Shown: positions 1 through 8,274, counted from the first letter of the stretch. The stretch is 64,000 nt of DNA from Alphaproteobacteria bacterium UBA6411 (GCA_002438565.1 DJPN01000021.1:1-64000); one strand, 5' to 3'. A program made the numbers and translations. Notes: generated by a model not told the origin, from the letters alone.

Positions 1-81
1 CCCGCCGCCTGTACATCTCTTCTTCTATTCCCTATCTCACTTTGTCTTAGTAGCTCTGCCCGTCGTTAGCGGGTAAGGCTT

Positions 82-110
82 CTTATACGCACTTCACTTC
101 CCCGCGTCAA
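82..110 (-). promoter_or_regulatory. Strong sigma-70 promoter reading off the left edge
   Basis: On the minus strand TTGACG (105-110) and TATAAG (82-87) are separated by exactly 17 bp. The -10 and the next bases (TATAAGAAGC) are identical to the promoter of the ffh operon at 25074-25102. Transcription runs toward position 1. The first 80 bases hold no open frame I trust, so this is probably the leader of a gene or RNA outside the window. An rRNA operon is possible, but no rRNA sequence is visible. Confidence 0.6.
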
Positions 111-158
111 CAACTTTTTTCATCTTTTTTCGATTTTTTTACAAAACGGCAGATTTCC

Positions 159-1007
159 TTATTTTTTAATCAAAAGTTTTACGATTTCAGCAACGGTATC
201 CACGTCCGTTTTCCCCGAAATCATCACTTTGCGGTATAAACAATCCAGAATCGACGTGAATTTTTCCGACTCCAAATCCATATAAACGGGCTTCAGAGCG
301 TCAAAACACAGCGCCAATACGTTTTTATCATAAGGAATCGAGTCCGAATCCGCCGTATCAGCGCCATTTTCACCGGCTTTCACGACTTTGACAACCGGAG
401 CGATGAATGTAATCGCGGTTTTCGGACGCTCATCCATAAAAGAAGTCGCGGGCAAACCGTCCTGCGCCGGAAACCAGCCTTTGAGGAAATAAGACGATTC
501 GTTTTCGGATTCCAAAATTTTGATTGTCGCCATGGGCGTGTTTTTGCCTTTATAGAACCAATCGGCGCGCACCATGACGGCCGAGCCGTATTCGACAGCC
601 TGCGACGAATCGACAATGCACAAATCACCCGATTCGATCCCCGCGGGAATCATCGAATCGCCTTTTGCATAAACGCCGAAAGCACCTCTGCCGGCAAAAG
701 AGGCGGGAACCAACACCGTTTTTGAAAAATTTTCCTCTGTGAACCAGCCTTGCGCGACACCGCAGGAAGCAAAACCGCGAATCGGCAATCCGGCCAAAGC
801 GTCCCCGTCCAAATCCAACAGCCACGCCACGGACGTTCCGAAGCGGCGGTGAATCTTTTCCAGATGTTCCAAATTCAAAACATCCGTTCCGTTATATGCG
901 CGGCTGAGCGTCGAAAGCGGAATTCCCGTTTCCTTGGCAAATCGAGAAAGCGGCATTTTGCCGACCGTTTTCTGCAAATGTTTTTGGATGATTGCGCGAT
1001 TCAACAC
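159..1007 (-). CDS. S24-family HTH transcriptional repressor (LexA/CI-like)
   Basis: A DNA-binding repressor of the self-cleaving S24 type, about 282 aa from the chosen start. The N-terminal third is a lambda-repressor-like helix-turn-helix (SRFAKETGIPLSTLSRAYNG). The C-terminal half is peptidase S24-like: a possible Cys-Gly cleavage site (GFASCGV), the serine motif GDSMIPAGIESGD, and a later ATIK segment that could supply the catalytic lysine. The frame is open upstream to an ATG at 1121, but that would cover a palindromic operator. I prefer the GTG at 1007, which has AAAGGTG a few bases upstream. A palindrome at 1088-1109 lies between it and a divergent small transcript, which suggests autoregulation and possible SOS- or stress-linked derepression. 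The target genes are not known. Confidence 0.75.
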   Translation of the reverse strand: MLNRAIIQKHLQKTVGKMPLSRFAKETGIPLSTLSRAYNGTDVLNLEHLEKIHRRFGTSVAWLLDLDGDALAGLPIRGFASCGVAQGWFTEENFSKTVLVPASFAGRGAFGVYAKGDSMIPAGIESGDLCIVDSSQAVEYGSAVMVRADWFYKGKNTPMATIKILESENESSYFLKGWFPAQDGLPATSFMDERPKTAITFIAPVVKVVKAGENGADTADSDSIPYDKNVLALCFDALKPVYMDLESEKFTSILDCLYRKVMISGKTDVDTVAEIVKLLIKK

Positions 1008-1083
1008 TTTATATTCACCTTTGCTGGCGTTTTGACACAAAAGGTAAAGCTTGAACGAAATCAACCAAATTTGAAAATAAGTG

Positions 1084-1112
1084 TTGCATATTTCCAATTT
1101 TGGAAATATCCT
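1084..1112 (+). promoter_or_regulatory. Promoter of small rightward transcript
   Basis: TTGCAT (1084-1089) and TATCCT (1107-1112) are spaced by 17 bp, with an expected start near 1119. The palindrome at 1088-1109 lies between and over these boxes, so a repressor bound there would block RNA polymerase. Confidence 0.5.
1088..1109. promoter_or_regulatory. Palindromic operator, probably for the S24 repressor
   Basis: A perfect inverted repeat, ATATTTCCA-N4-TGGAAATAT (9-bp arms), sits about 80 bp upstream of the S24 repressor gene and inside the rightward promoter at 1084-1112. Position and symmetry fit a CI/LexA-type operator controlling both directions. The assignment to this repressor is inferred from adjacency. 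Confidence 0.6.
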
Positions 1113-1139
1113 TATTTTCATGGTGGGGAGTTTTTCAGC

Positions 1140-1214
1140 ATGCCACTAGCCTTGGAAACATTCCCATCGTACCCGTTCCCCGTTAAGTTCTTTAACAACG
1201 CTCCTGCAGGGTAG
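1140..1214 (+). CDS. Possible 24-residue peptide
   Basis: ATG at 1140 is preceded at 9 bp by GGGGAG (1125-1130), a good ribosome binding site. The frame gives 24 aa rich in Pro and Phe (starts MPLALETFP, ends NNAPAG). No family is recognised. Support is only the start-site context and the position inside a short promoter-terminator unit under the S24 operator. It could equally be fortuitous within a non-coding RNA. Confidence 0.25.
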   Translation: MPLALETFPSYPFPVKFFNNAPAG

Positions 1215-1247
1215 GGTTAAAGAACGAAAAAGGGAATAGAAGCTTTA

Positions 1248-1290
1248 CCCGATACATAAACCTTCATGGTTTTGTATCGGGTCTATTTTA
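1248..1290 (+). terminator. Rho-independent terminator
   Basis: CCCGATACATAAACC pairs with GGTTTTGTATCGGG (one bulge) around a short loop and is followed by TCTATTTTA. It ends the small rightward transcript and faces the end of the leftward gene at 1323. Confidence 0.6.
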
Positions 1291-1322
1291 CCGAGTTTCA
1301 GCCGAATTAAAACAGATTTTTA

Positions 1323-1847
1323 TCACTGCCGGCTTTTTTCAATATCCGCTTCACCGGGAACGGCATCCGTTTCGGGCAGCTTTTCCTGCTGCGCACCGGA
1401 ACGGCGAAATTTCTTAATCAGCGCCAAAGGGATTTTAACCAATCCTTTGGGAAGCAAAGCCAATCCTTTGATCAGCAGTCTTCCCAGTTTTGCAAGCACC
1501 CAAGCCAATCCCCATTCCAAAAAAACGGGCAACAGCATAATTAAAACGAATTTGAATGCCGAAAACAGGGTATAATGGAAAAAATACCCCAAATACAATC
1601 CGAAGCCAATGCCGAGATAATAACGCGTCTTTTTGCCGACAAACAGAAAGGGAATCAGATTGACGACAAACAGAAACAAAAAAGTGCAAAACAGCAGAAT
1701 TGCCGTTTCCTGTCCCATAAAATCGAAAATCGCGCCGACAACGTTTTTAATCCCCACGAAAGTGTCGCGAATGTCCGCCATATCCCGCTGAAAGCTGTCC
1801 ACCGAGTTTGAAAAATTCTGATATGCGTTTCTGACGGAATCGAACAT
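1323..1847 (-). CDS. Small integral membrane protein of the flagellar operon, function unknown
   Basis: A 174-aa protein with no family I recognise. It has an amphipathic N-terminus (about 1-45), hydrophobic segments at roughly 47-68, 75-95 and 97-120, and a basic, Lys/Arg-rich cytoplasmic-looking tail. It starts 11 bp after the stop of the 973-aa secreted protein and is the last gene of the leftward unit that starts at fliL, so co-transcription with motility genes is likely. A role in motility is inference from position only. Confidence 0.6.
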   Translation of the reverse strand: MFDSVRNAYQNFSNSVDSFQRDMADIRDTFVGIKNVVGAIFDFMGQETAILLFCTFLFLFVVNLIPFLFVGKKTRYYLGIGFGLYLGYFFHYTLFSAFKFVLIMLLPVFLEWGLAWVLAKLGRLLIKGLALLPKGLVKIPLALIKKFRRSGAQQEKLPETDAVPGEADIEKSRQ

Positions 1848-1858
1848 GACGGGAATCC

Positions 1859-4780
1859 TTACTGTACGGCTTCGCTCAAGCCTTTTGTTTTCAATAAATC
1901 AATATAGCCTTTGGCAAACGTGTTAAAGTTTTCTGCGGCTTTGACCTCATCCGCGACACGCCTGTAATCCATGACCCCTTGCTGCGGCGCCGTCGTAATA
2001 AAATCGAACGCCTGCGCCAAATCCGTTTTCTGCATGTGCGGCATAAAGTTTTCACGCAAACGCAGCACGACTTTTGTCCGTCCGGCCAGCCGTAAAGCCG
2101 CCGCCCAGTTCAAAACGCGCTGAGCTTCCTCTTTCGTCAACGGTACATCGGCCGAAGGCCGCTTAATCAACAGCTTCAAAGCGTCCGCCGCTTTGTCCCA
2201 AATTTGAGCCTGCCAGAAAATTTCCGCGCGAAGCTGTTTAGCGGCGTCGGAATCGTCGTCTTCCAACAATTCGACAGCTTCGTCGATTCGTTTTAAATCG
2301 GCCAAAGCTTTGGCTTTGATATGTCTGCGCTGCCGCGCCGTTTTCGGTGAAAAAGCGGCGTTTTCACTGACGTTCAAAGCTTTCAGCGCCGCCGCGGGTT
2401 CCCGATTCAACAAACGCACCAAGGCCAGCCTTGTCGCAACCAAACCGCGTTCCGTATTTCCGATGGGCTGAGTCAACTGCTGTTCCAGCAATTCGGCGGC
2501 CTTATCGGGCAAATCAATGGCTATCAGCCTGTCGGCCAGCCGCCGCACGATTTTCGCGCCCTTTTCCCCCTTGGGCAACAAATCGCGGAACTCGTCAAAC
2601 AGGGCAATGGCTTTAATCGGCGGCAAAGAATCGCCTTCGTCGGTCAAATAAATTTTTGCAAACAAATCCGACATCAGCTTGGGAATTTTTTTCGATTCGG
2701 GCAAATCAGCAAAACGAACCTGCATTCCTTTTAAAGTGTACAGCATTTGTGCGTAATTTTTTTGTTTCTGATACGCATCGACCAGCATCGTCATCAAATT
2801 GTATTCAAAATCGTCGCCGCGCCAAGCATAAGACAGACGTTCAAGCTCCTCAATCCGCTGTTCCGGCGTCATGGTTTCCGAACGTTCGTCCATGCGCAGG
2901 AATTCCAGCCCCGCCATTGCGCGGTAGTAATAATCCGTTCCGTCGGCAATTTGCTTCATTTCTTTTTGCGCCATGGAATACATGCCGTTGATTTCCTGCC
3001 ACAAAGAATGATAGAACCCGATTTCGGTATTGACCGCCTTTGAATTTTCATCGTTTACGGCCGCTTCCATAAAGTTTTGAACGGAAAATTCATCCCCTGC
3101 GGCAATGGCGGCGTGCAGTCCCGCCAACGCCAGCCGCGTTTTGACGGCAGACGGATAAGCCGTCAAAACCGCCATATTTTCACGCATCGGCGGCAGATAT
3201 TGCTGCGGTTTGCCGGACAGCCCCGCCATTGCCGCCGCTTTCCAGTACTTGACGGCATCGTCGCCCTGCAGCCCTTCTGCGGAAAAATCAGCCAGAGCTT
3301 CGCGATACCGCTGCATCATAAAGTTGGCCGCCCCGCGCAAGGCGACAAAAGCGTTTTGTTTGGCAAAATCCGGCGTATCGAATGCTATCGTTTTCAAAAT
3401 GCCGAGCGTTTCCGGATAAAAGCCGTTTGCGAACCAGTACCGCGCCAGCAGCAAACGTTTGACAGGTTTTTCTTTATCGGAAGAAAACGCCACCGCTTTT
3501 TGCATTTCCTTCAAAATCGGCAAAAACTGGCGATCGTCCGCGTTAATCGCCCAAACACCGACATCCAGCAGCTGTTCCAAAGGGTTTTTGTTGATTTTTT
3601 TTCTGGCCAGATAAGACATCATATCTTCGGACGAAAAACGCATCCCGCCGGCAGGGCCGCGGATTTCCAAACCGGACGAAGAAGAATACAGCGACAAATC
3701 TTCGGTATTCGGCACAAGTGCCAACCCCTGCGCCGACGGCAGAAAAACGGCATCCACAAACGAACGGCGGTTTGACACCCCCTTGCCCAAAGCGAAAACG
3801 GGGACAATGTAAAACAAATCGCCGACTTCGGGGTCAATCAACGGAATGATTTCCGGCGTTTCGTCCATCGGAATGAAAATACGGGGACCGAAAGGCGTTT
3901 TGCGCTGTAAAATCAAATCCAGATTCTTTTTCGGGCGCAGCGGCTGAACCATCAAGTCCACCACCCACAGCAACCCTTCGCGCCGCAGGGACGGATTATA
4001 CCCCGGCGCGGTCACCAATCGCAAAATCGTTGCCTTGGAATGGGGAATCTGCACAATTTCGTAAATGATGTCCTTGTAAATTTTCAATTCGGTGTCGAAA
4101 TTGAAATTGCCCTTGCGGTCGAACACCAGCCACAGATAACCCTGCCGTCGGAACGCCGCCGCCGCCGTCATGCGCGTCCACGGAAAACTGAGCGACACGG
4201 AACGGTATCCCGATTCGGAGGGAATGACGACTTCGGCTTGCCCGTTTTCATCCGCCGTCAGCGGAAAGGGTTTGATGATGTTCAAAGAAATGTTTTCCGC
4301 ATCATCCGCCGTTTTTTCCGGCTGAACGGGCGGAGCGGCCTCCGGTTTTGCAACGGGTTCGGGCACCTTTTTTTCCTCCGCCCGACTTTCAACAAACGGG
4401 GAAACGGATATCGTTATCCTGCGTCCGTTTTGAACAGCTTTGACACGCTGTCCTTTCGGCCGGCGCAAAGTCAAGGACAACGGGTTGCCCGAAACGGTCA
4501 CCTGCCGCATTTCCTTCGGAAAAGTCGACAGCACGCGGCGCACTTTCAGCGTATCGGGATTGGATACGGCGGCATCGAAAACCACCGTATAGTCGTCACC
4601 CGCCGTTTTTTCCGTAAACGTTACCTGTTCCGGAAACGACAGCACCAGACGGTTTTCATCGGCGCGCTGAACGGCGAACAAACGAACTTGCCCGTCCGAA
4701 AAAACGGGTAAAGCGAACGCCCGCGCCGTCATCAGCAGCACAGCCGCCAGAACAGTCCGAAATGTCCGCCATCCCCTCAT
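1859..4780 (-). CDS. Large secreted TPR-like protein linked to flagellar genes
   Basis: A 973-aa protein with a Sec signal peptide (residues 1-23, cleavage near AFA-LP). The N-terminal part (about 24-135) is beta-rich and AMIN-like, with GNPLSLTLRRPKGQ and ITISVSPF. A Pro/Lys/Glu linker (about 135-165) and a second beta-rich region follow. Residues 430-970 are helical, Ala/Leu-rich and TPR-like (for example RYWFANGFYPETLGILKTI, ALADLKRIDEAVELLEDD). Such proteins commonly occur beside fliL/fliM-type genes in alphaproteobacteria and are thought to be periplasmic scaffolds, but the exact role is unknown. The gene starts 10 bp after the CheY-like gene and sits inside the same operon. Confidence 0.75.
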   Translation of the reverse strand: MRGWRTFRTVLAAVLLMTARAFALPVFSDGQVRLFAVQRADENRLVLSFPEQVTFTEKTAGDDYTVVFDAAVSNPDTLKVRRVLSTFPKEMRQVTVSGNPLSLTLRRPKGQRVKAVQNGRRITISVSPFVESRAEEKKVPEPVAKPEAAPPVQPEKTADDAENISLNIIKPFPLTADENGQAEVVIPSESGYRSVSLSFPWTRMTAAAAFRRQGYLWLVFDRKGNFNFDTELKIYKDIIYEIVQIPHSKATILRLVTAPGYNPSLRREGLLWVVDLMVQPLRPKKNLDLILQRKTPFGPRIFIPMDETPEIIPLIDPEVGDLFYIVPVFALGKGVSNRRSFVDAVFLPSAQGLALVPNTEDLSLYSSSSGLEIRGPAGGMRFSSEDMMSYLARKKINKNPLEQLLDVGVWAINADDRQFLPILKEMQKAVAFSSDKEKPVKRLLLARYWFANGFYPETLGILKTIAFDTPDFAKQNAFVALRGAANFMMQRYREALADFSAEGLQGDDAVKYWKAAAMAGLSGKPQQYLPPMRENMAVLTAYPSAVKTRLALAGLHAAIAAGDEFSVQNFMEAAVNDENSKAVNTEIGFYHSLWQEINGMYSMAQKEMKQIADGTDYYYRAMAGLEFLRMDERSETMTPEQRIEELERLSYAWRGDDFEYNLMTMLVDAYQKQKNYAQMLYTLKGMQVRFADLPESKKIPKLMSDLFAKIYLTDEGDSLPPIKAIALFDEFRDLLPKGEKGAKIVRRLADRLIAIDLPDKAAELLEQQLTQPIGNTERGLVATRLALVRLLNREPAAALKALNVSENAAFSPKTARQRRHIKAKALADLKRIDEAVELLEDDDSDAAKQLRAEIFWQAQIWDKAADALKLLIKRPSADVPLTKEEAQRVLNWAAALRLAGRTKVVLRLRENFMPHMQKTDLAQAFDFITTAPQQGVMDYRRVADEVKAAENFNTFAKGYIDLLKTKGLSEAVQ

Positions 4781-4790
4781 CGTTTCGCCG

Positions 4791-5168
4791 TCATTCCCCG
4801 AATAAAGCGGTCAACCGTTTGCTGAGCGTCGCTTTGTTAAACGGTTTGGCGATAAAGTCCGCCACACCGGCAGCCTTGATTTCGGCCAATGTTTCCGAAT
4901 TGCTTTCCGCGCTGACGACGATAAAGGGAATATTTTTCAACCGTTCGTCGGCGTGAACGGCTTTTAAAAAAGCAGAACCGCTCATCGCGCCCGTATACCA
5001 GTCGAAAATCACCAAATCGAACGGCTTTGCTTTCAACAATTTCAAAGCGTCCTCGACGGTTCCCGCCTCTGCCGTATTTTCAAAGCCGTTCAAGTTGAAC
5101 AGATTGCGGATGACGCCGCGCATGGTCTGGTAATCGTCCACGATGAGGACGTTCATTTGTTTGTTCAT
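4791..5168 (-). CDS. CheY-like single-domain response regulator
   Basis: A 125-aa receiver domain with no output domain. The acidic pair D11/D12, the phospho-acceptor D56 (VIFDWYTG), S86 (VVSAES) and K108 (FIAKPF) are all at the canonical positions, so it should be phosphorylatable. Single-domain receivers of this kind act on the flagellar switch (FliM) or as phosphate sinks. FliM in this operon has the matching N-terminal docking peptide. No histidine kinase is in the window. A 68-bp gap separates it from the MotE-like gene upstream. Confidence 0.85.
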   Translation of the reverse strand: MNKQMNVLIVDDYQTMRGVIRNLFNLNGFENTAEAGTVEDALKLLKAKPFDLVIFDWYTGAMSGSAFLKAVHADERLKNIPFIVVSAESNSETLAEIKAAGVADFIAKPFNKATLSKRLTALFGE

Positions 5169-5236
5169 AACAGTCCCTATACTTTAAAAAATCAATTTCT
5201 TTAAGTTATAAAAGACTGAACACGATAAGGAAAGAA

Positions 5237-5953
5237 TTATTTTTCCGCCTGTGCCGAATCCGGCATCGGCAAAGTTTTTTTGTTTGCCAGCTCGGCGGTC
5301 AAAGCGGTCGCCTTGGCGGAATCCATCAGCGCCAAAATCGGCGCGGATTTGGATTCTTTCATTTTTTCAAAAACACGCACCAGCAGCGACATTTCCATAT
5401 CGTTGAACAAACGGGCGGCCTCTTTGGGTTTCATGGTGGAATAGATTTTGACCAGATTGTTCATCCGATCGCGTTCCTGTTCGTTGTACACGCCGACCAA
5501 ATCGGAAATCGTGCGTTCCAACTCTTTGAGTTTGACGATTTTGGCGTCGATTTGGGCTTCGGCGGCTTTCAGAACGCCGACTTTTTGCTCCAAAGTGCGT
5601 TCGCGGATATCCAATTCTTCACGCCGCTTCGCCAGTTTTTGCAAAATTTCCAATTCCGATTGGGAAAAGCTTTTGTCCTGTGCGGGCAATTCGTTTGCGA
5701 CCTGCATGGCGGCATGCTGCGCCACTTTGGACAAAGGAATGTCGTCTTTCGACGGTTCGGGGGATTGCGCCTGCAGCGCGGCGACGGACAAAACGGACGG
5801 AGCGTCCCCGCGCGAAGCCGAAAAAGCGCGCCAAAGCCCGCCTATCCGGACGGACAGCATCAGCACGCAAAAGAAAATCATCAGCGGCAGCAAGCGAAAA
5901 GCGGATTTTTCCTGTTTGCGCTTCGCGGGAATTTTTGAGTTTTGTTGTTTCAT
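5237..5953 (-). CDS. MotE-like flagellar motility protein
   Basis: A 238-aa protein with an N-terminal membrane anchor (about 20-38, LLPLMIFFCVLMLSV). A long coiled coil follows (about 100-165, KRREELDIRERTLEQKVGVL), then a helical C-terminal MgtE-N-like domain (STMKPKEAARLFNDMEMSLL...APILALMDSAKA). This layout is that of alphaproteobacterial MotE, described as a periplasmic chaperone of MotC. ATG at 5953 has AAAGGA at a good distance. An ATG 9 bp upstream is too close to it. The gene starts 12 bp after the DUF6468 gene. Confidence 0.75.
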   Translation of the reverse strand: MKQQNSKIPAKRKQEKSAFRLLPLMIFFCVLMLSVRIGGLWRAFSASRGDAPSVLSVAALQAQSPEPSKDDIPLSKVAQHAAMQVANELPAQDKSFSQSELEILQKLAKRREELDIRERTLEQKVGVLKAAEAQIDAKIVKLKELERTISDLVGVYNEQERDRMNNLVKIYSTMKPKEAARLFNDMEMSLLVRVFEKMKESKSAPILALMDSAKATALTAELANKKTLPMPDSAQAEK

Positions 5954-5965
5954 CGCGAGCATCCT

Positions 5966-6559
5966 TTAACGCATGGACTGCAAAGCTTTAAGCAATTCGC
6001 GTTCAGCTTCCGACCTGTCGCCGTCACCATCGTCCGTTCCGCCGAAAACAGGGCGTTTTTTAGCCGTTTTGCCGTCGGCGTCGCGCAGAATGTCTTCGGC
6101 GGCCAAAACGGCGGAGGAAATCAAATCCTCCGGACTTTCCACCAAAGCGCGCCGCGGACGCGGCTTTTGTTCCTCGCGTTTTTCCATATTTTTTTCAAAA
6201 CGCTTTTCGGCGCTTTTTTCAAACAAACGGTCGCGGACGGGTGGACGGGTCACTTCCGAATCCAGTTTGGAAACAACATTTTCCGCGCGTTCCAGCATAA
6301 AAGCGATATCGTCATGCAGGGTTTGCGCCCGACGGATTTGTTCTTTCAACTGCGCCCCCGCGCTGTCCGCCGCCTGTTTCAGACGGGGAATGCCCGCCTC
6401 GGCGCGTGTCGTCGCATCGTTGAACGCCTCGATCAGCCGTCCCAAATCCGCGCGGCTGTTGCGCAGAATCTCCAGCCGCTTGTTCAACAACAAAGCAAAA
6501 ATTATCGTCGGAATCAGCAGCAGAATGACAATGATATTGACCAGCAATTCAACGGACAT
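5966..6559 (-). CDS. DUF6468-type flagellar-cluster protein
   Basis: A 197-aa protein with one N-terminal transmembrane helix (about 5-27, LLVNIIVILLLIPTIIFALLL). An alpha-helical segment follows (LGRLIEAFNDATTRAEAGIPRLKQAADSAGAQLKEQI), then a charged low-complexity tail rich in Arg and Glu. Proteins of this type sit between fliM and motE-like genes in alphaproteobacteria. Their function is unknown. It lies 5 bp downstream of fliM. Confidence 0.65.
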   Translation of the reverse strand: MSVELLVNIIVILLLIPTIIFALLLNKRLEILRNSRADLGRLIEAFNDATTRAEAGIPRLKQAADSAGAQLKEQIRRAQTLHDDIAFMLERAENVVSKLDSEVTRPPVRDRLFEKSAEKRFEKNMEKREEQKPRPRRALVESPEDLISSAVLAAEDILRDADGKTAKKRPVFGGTDDGDGDRSEAERELLKALQSMR

Positions 6560-6564
6560 CGGCT

Positions 6565-7578
6565 TTAATCCTTTTGGCGTTTGATTTTGTCTTCGATTTT
6601 AACGGCGATGTATTTGCCCTTGCGTCCCATTCTGCCGTAAAACATCGGAATGTCGCCGCAAACCATTTCAACTTCGGAGTCGGGAGTTGCGTTCAACAGC
6701 AGCTGAGTGCCGACTTTCCATTTCAAAACCTGCTTCAATGACGTCATATGCCGGTCCAAAACGGCTTTCAAATCGACTTCGCTGAGCCACAGCGCTTCCG
6801 CCAAGTGAGTTTCCCAAATACTGTCGCGCCCGAACTTTTCACCCATGAACATCTGCAGCAGCAATTCACGCACGGGTTCCAGCATCGCGTACGGCAGCAG
6901 CACTTCCAATTTGCCGCTGCGGTCTTCGATGTCGACACGGAATTTGGCGACGACCGCGGCGTTTGACGGACGCGAAATCATCGCAAAACGCGGATTCGTT
7001 TCCAAACGGTCAAAACGGAACGTAACGGGAGCCAAAGGATCAAACGCCGCCGACAAATCGGACAGCACCAGATGAATCATCTTTTCCATCAGATTGCGTT
7101 CAATCACCGTGTACGACCGCCCGTCCAGCCGAATCGCCGCCGTGCCGCGCCGTCCGCCCAGCAAGACGTCGACCATGGTGTAAATCAGCGACGAATCAAT
7201 CGTCAGCAAACCATAGTTATCCCATTCTTCTGCTTTGAACACACTCATCATCGCGGGGGACGGAATGGATTCCAGATAATCGCCGAAACGCATGGATTCA
7301 ATGCTTTCCAGCGTAATGTCAATGTTGGACTGGGTAAAGTTCCTTAATGTCGTCGACGTCAGACGCACCAAACGGTCAAACACGATTTCCAGCATCGGCA
7401 AACGTTCGTACGACACGGTCGACGAATTCAGCAAAGCATTGACGCCCGTATGCTTGTCGTCATCCCCCGCCCCCAGCAGGCTGTCGATTTCGTCTTGATT
7501 CAGCATTTGGGACAAATCGGTATCGTCCTGTTCGGCGGATTCCGCGGATTCGATTTGTTTTTGTTCGTCTTCAGCCAT
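6565..7578 (-). CDS. fliM: Flagellar motor switch protein FliM
   Basis: A 337-aa component of the C-ring switch complex that binds phospho-CheY and sets rotation direction. It has the N-terminal CheY-docking peptide (LNQDEIDSLLG, about 27-37), the middle domain starting near YERLPMLEIVFDRLVRLTSTTLRNFT, and a C-terminal SpoA/FliN-like domain ending in KGKYIAVKIEDKI. The length is normal for the family. It is 10 bp downstream of fliL in the same unit. Its partner FliN is encoded 23 kb away (30562-30852), which is unusual. Confidence 0.95.
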   Translation of the reverse strand: MAEDEQKQIESAESAEQDDTDLSQMLNQDEIDSLLGAGDDDKHTGVNALLNSSTVSYERLPMLEIVFDRLVRLTSTTLRNFTQSNIDITLESIESMRFGDYLESIPSPAMMSVFKAEEWDNYGLLTIDSSLIYTMVDVLLGGRRGTAAIRLDGRSYTVIERNLMEKMIHLVLSDLSAAFDPLAPVTFRFDRLETNPRFAMISRPSNAAVVAKFRVDIEDRSGKLEVLLPYAMLEPVRELLLQMFMGEKFGRDSIWETHLAEALWLSEVDLKAVLDRHMTSLKQVLKWKVGTQLLLNATPDSEVEMVCGDIPMFYGRMGRKGKYIAVKIEDKIKRQKD

Positions 7579-7588
7579 AAAAAGCCTC

Positions 7589-8107
7589 TTATTGAATCAA
7601 AATTTCTTTGAACAGGACATCGCTGACTTTGGCGGGAGCAAGGATTTTCGTCAAACGGTTCAGAATTTCCTCTTTCAAGCGATACGTCCCCATTGACCCC
7701 TGCACTTCCTCCAAGCGCATTTCGCGCAGGTAGAACTGCAAACTGTCCGTAATGCGCGGCTGCATTTTTTCGGCATAGGCGACATCCGCCGCGCTTTCCA
7801 TTTCCAAAACGACTTTGATTTTGAAATACACGGGTTTTTGTCCCGCTTTTACGGACAGATTGACCAAAATTTCGGGAACTTCGTAAAAAACGCCTTTGGC
7901 GGCGGCTTCAACGCTTTCCTCGCGTTCCATTTTCTTTTCATCCGACCCCGCACCGCCGATGAGCGAATCCGCCAGCCCCGAAAAATAGACGCCGACGACC
8001 GATCCGACAACCAAAAAAATCGGCAAAAGCAAAATCAGTATTTTCTTTTTGTGCGGAACAGCAATCGATTGTTCCGATTCGGTGTTTTCATCCAGTTCGT
8101 CAGCCAT
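7589..8107 (-). CDS. fliL: Flagellar basal body-associated protein FliL
   Basis: A 172-aa single-pass inner-membrane protein of the stator-rotor region. A short cytoplasmic N-terminus, a transmembrane helix (about 22-46, ILILLLPIFLVVGSVVGVYFSGL) and a periplasmic stomatin-like FliL domain (FYEVPEILVNLSVKAGQKPVYFKIKVVLEME) are visible, with the usual C-terminal FKEILIQ. It is the first gene of the leftward flagellar unit and faces flgF across a 167-bp intergenic region with divergent promoters. Confidence 0.9.
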   Translation of the reverse strand: MADELDENTESEQSIAVPHKKKILILLLPIFLVVGSVVGVYFSGLADSLIGGAGSDEKKMEREESVEAAAKGVFYEVPEILVNLSVKAGQKPVYFKIKVVLEMESAADVAYAEKMQPRITDSLQFYLREMRLEEVQGSMGTYRLKEEILNRLTKILAPAKVSDVLFKEILIQ

Positions 8108-8159
8108 CTTGATAATCCCGCAAACCTGTTGGTATTGTTTCCCTTATACGCCGTTTTGG

Positions 8160-8188
8160 TTAATAATTTCTTTTCCCCGCGGATTCAA
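8160..8188 (-). promoter_or_regulatory. Candidate sigma-70 promoter of the fliL unit
   Basis: On the minus strand TTGAAT (8183-8188) and TATTAA (8160-8165) are spaced by 17 bp and lie about 52 bp upstream of the fliL ATG. The -35 overlaps one arm of the inverted repeat CAAGA-N5-TCTTG at 8186-8200. Confidence 0.45.
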
Positions 8189-8228
8189 GAAAAAATCTTG
8201 TCCAAAAAATTTGGCACGGTTTTCGCAT
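8186..8228 (+). promoter_or_regulatory. Sigma-54 promoter of flgFGAH with upstream inverted repeat
   Basis: TGGCAC-N5-TCGCAT (8212-8228) has the GG-N10-GC spacing (8213-8214 and 8225-8226) of a -24/-12 promoter, one base off the TTGCAT consensus. An inverted repeat CAAGA-N5-TCTTG (8186-8200) lies just upstream, and a regulator bound there would also affect the divergent fliL promoter. Sigma-54 control of middle or late flagellar genes is established in several alphaproteobacteria. Confidence 0.7.
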
Positions 8229-8274
8229 ATTGAGCTGCAGAGTTTTTTAACGCTTTTGCACGAAAGGGAAACCG

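Larger units (their letters stand above)
1119..1290 (+). ncRNA. Candidate small regulated RNA or mini-gene transcript
   Basis: This segment has its own promoter (1084-1112), a perfect 10-bp stem (GTTCTTTAAC at 1187-1196 pairing with GTTAAAGAAC at 1216-1225) and a terminator-like hairpin at 1248-1281. The expected product is about 170 nt. It may act as an RNA, or as mRNA for the 24-residue frame at 1140-1214. Its size and long hairpin loosely recall 6S-type RNAs, but I see no diagnostic sequence for any known RNA family. Confidence 0.35.

Noticed and set aside
1..158. End of an rRNA operon at the left edge
   Set aside because: Only a promoter-like signal is present. No 16S, 23S or 5S sequence is recognisable in the first 158 bases.
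1119..1290. 6S RNA, SRP RNA or tmRNA identity for the small transcript
   Set aside because: Size and stem fit only loosely. None of the diagnostic bases of these RNAs could be recognised, so only a generic ncRNA candidate is reported.
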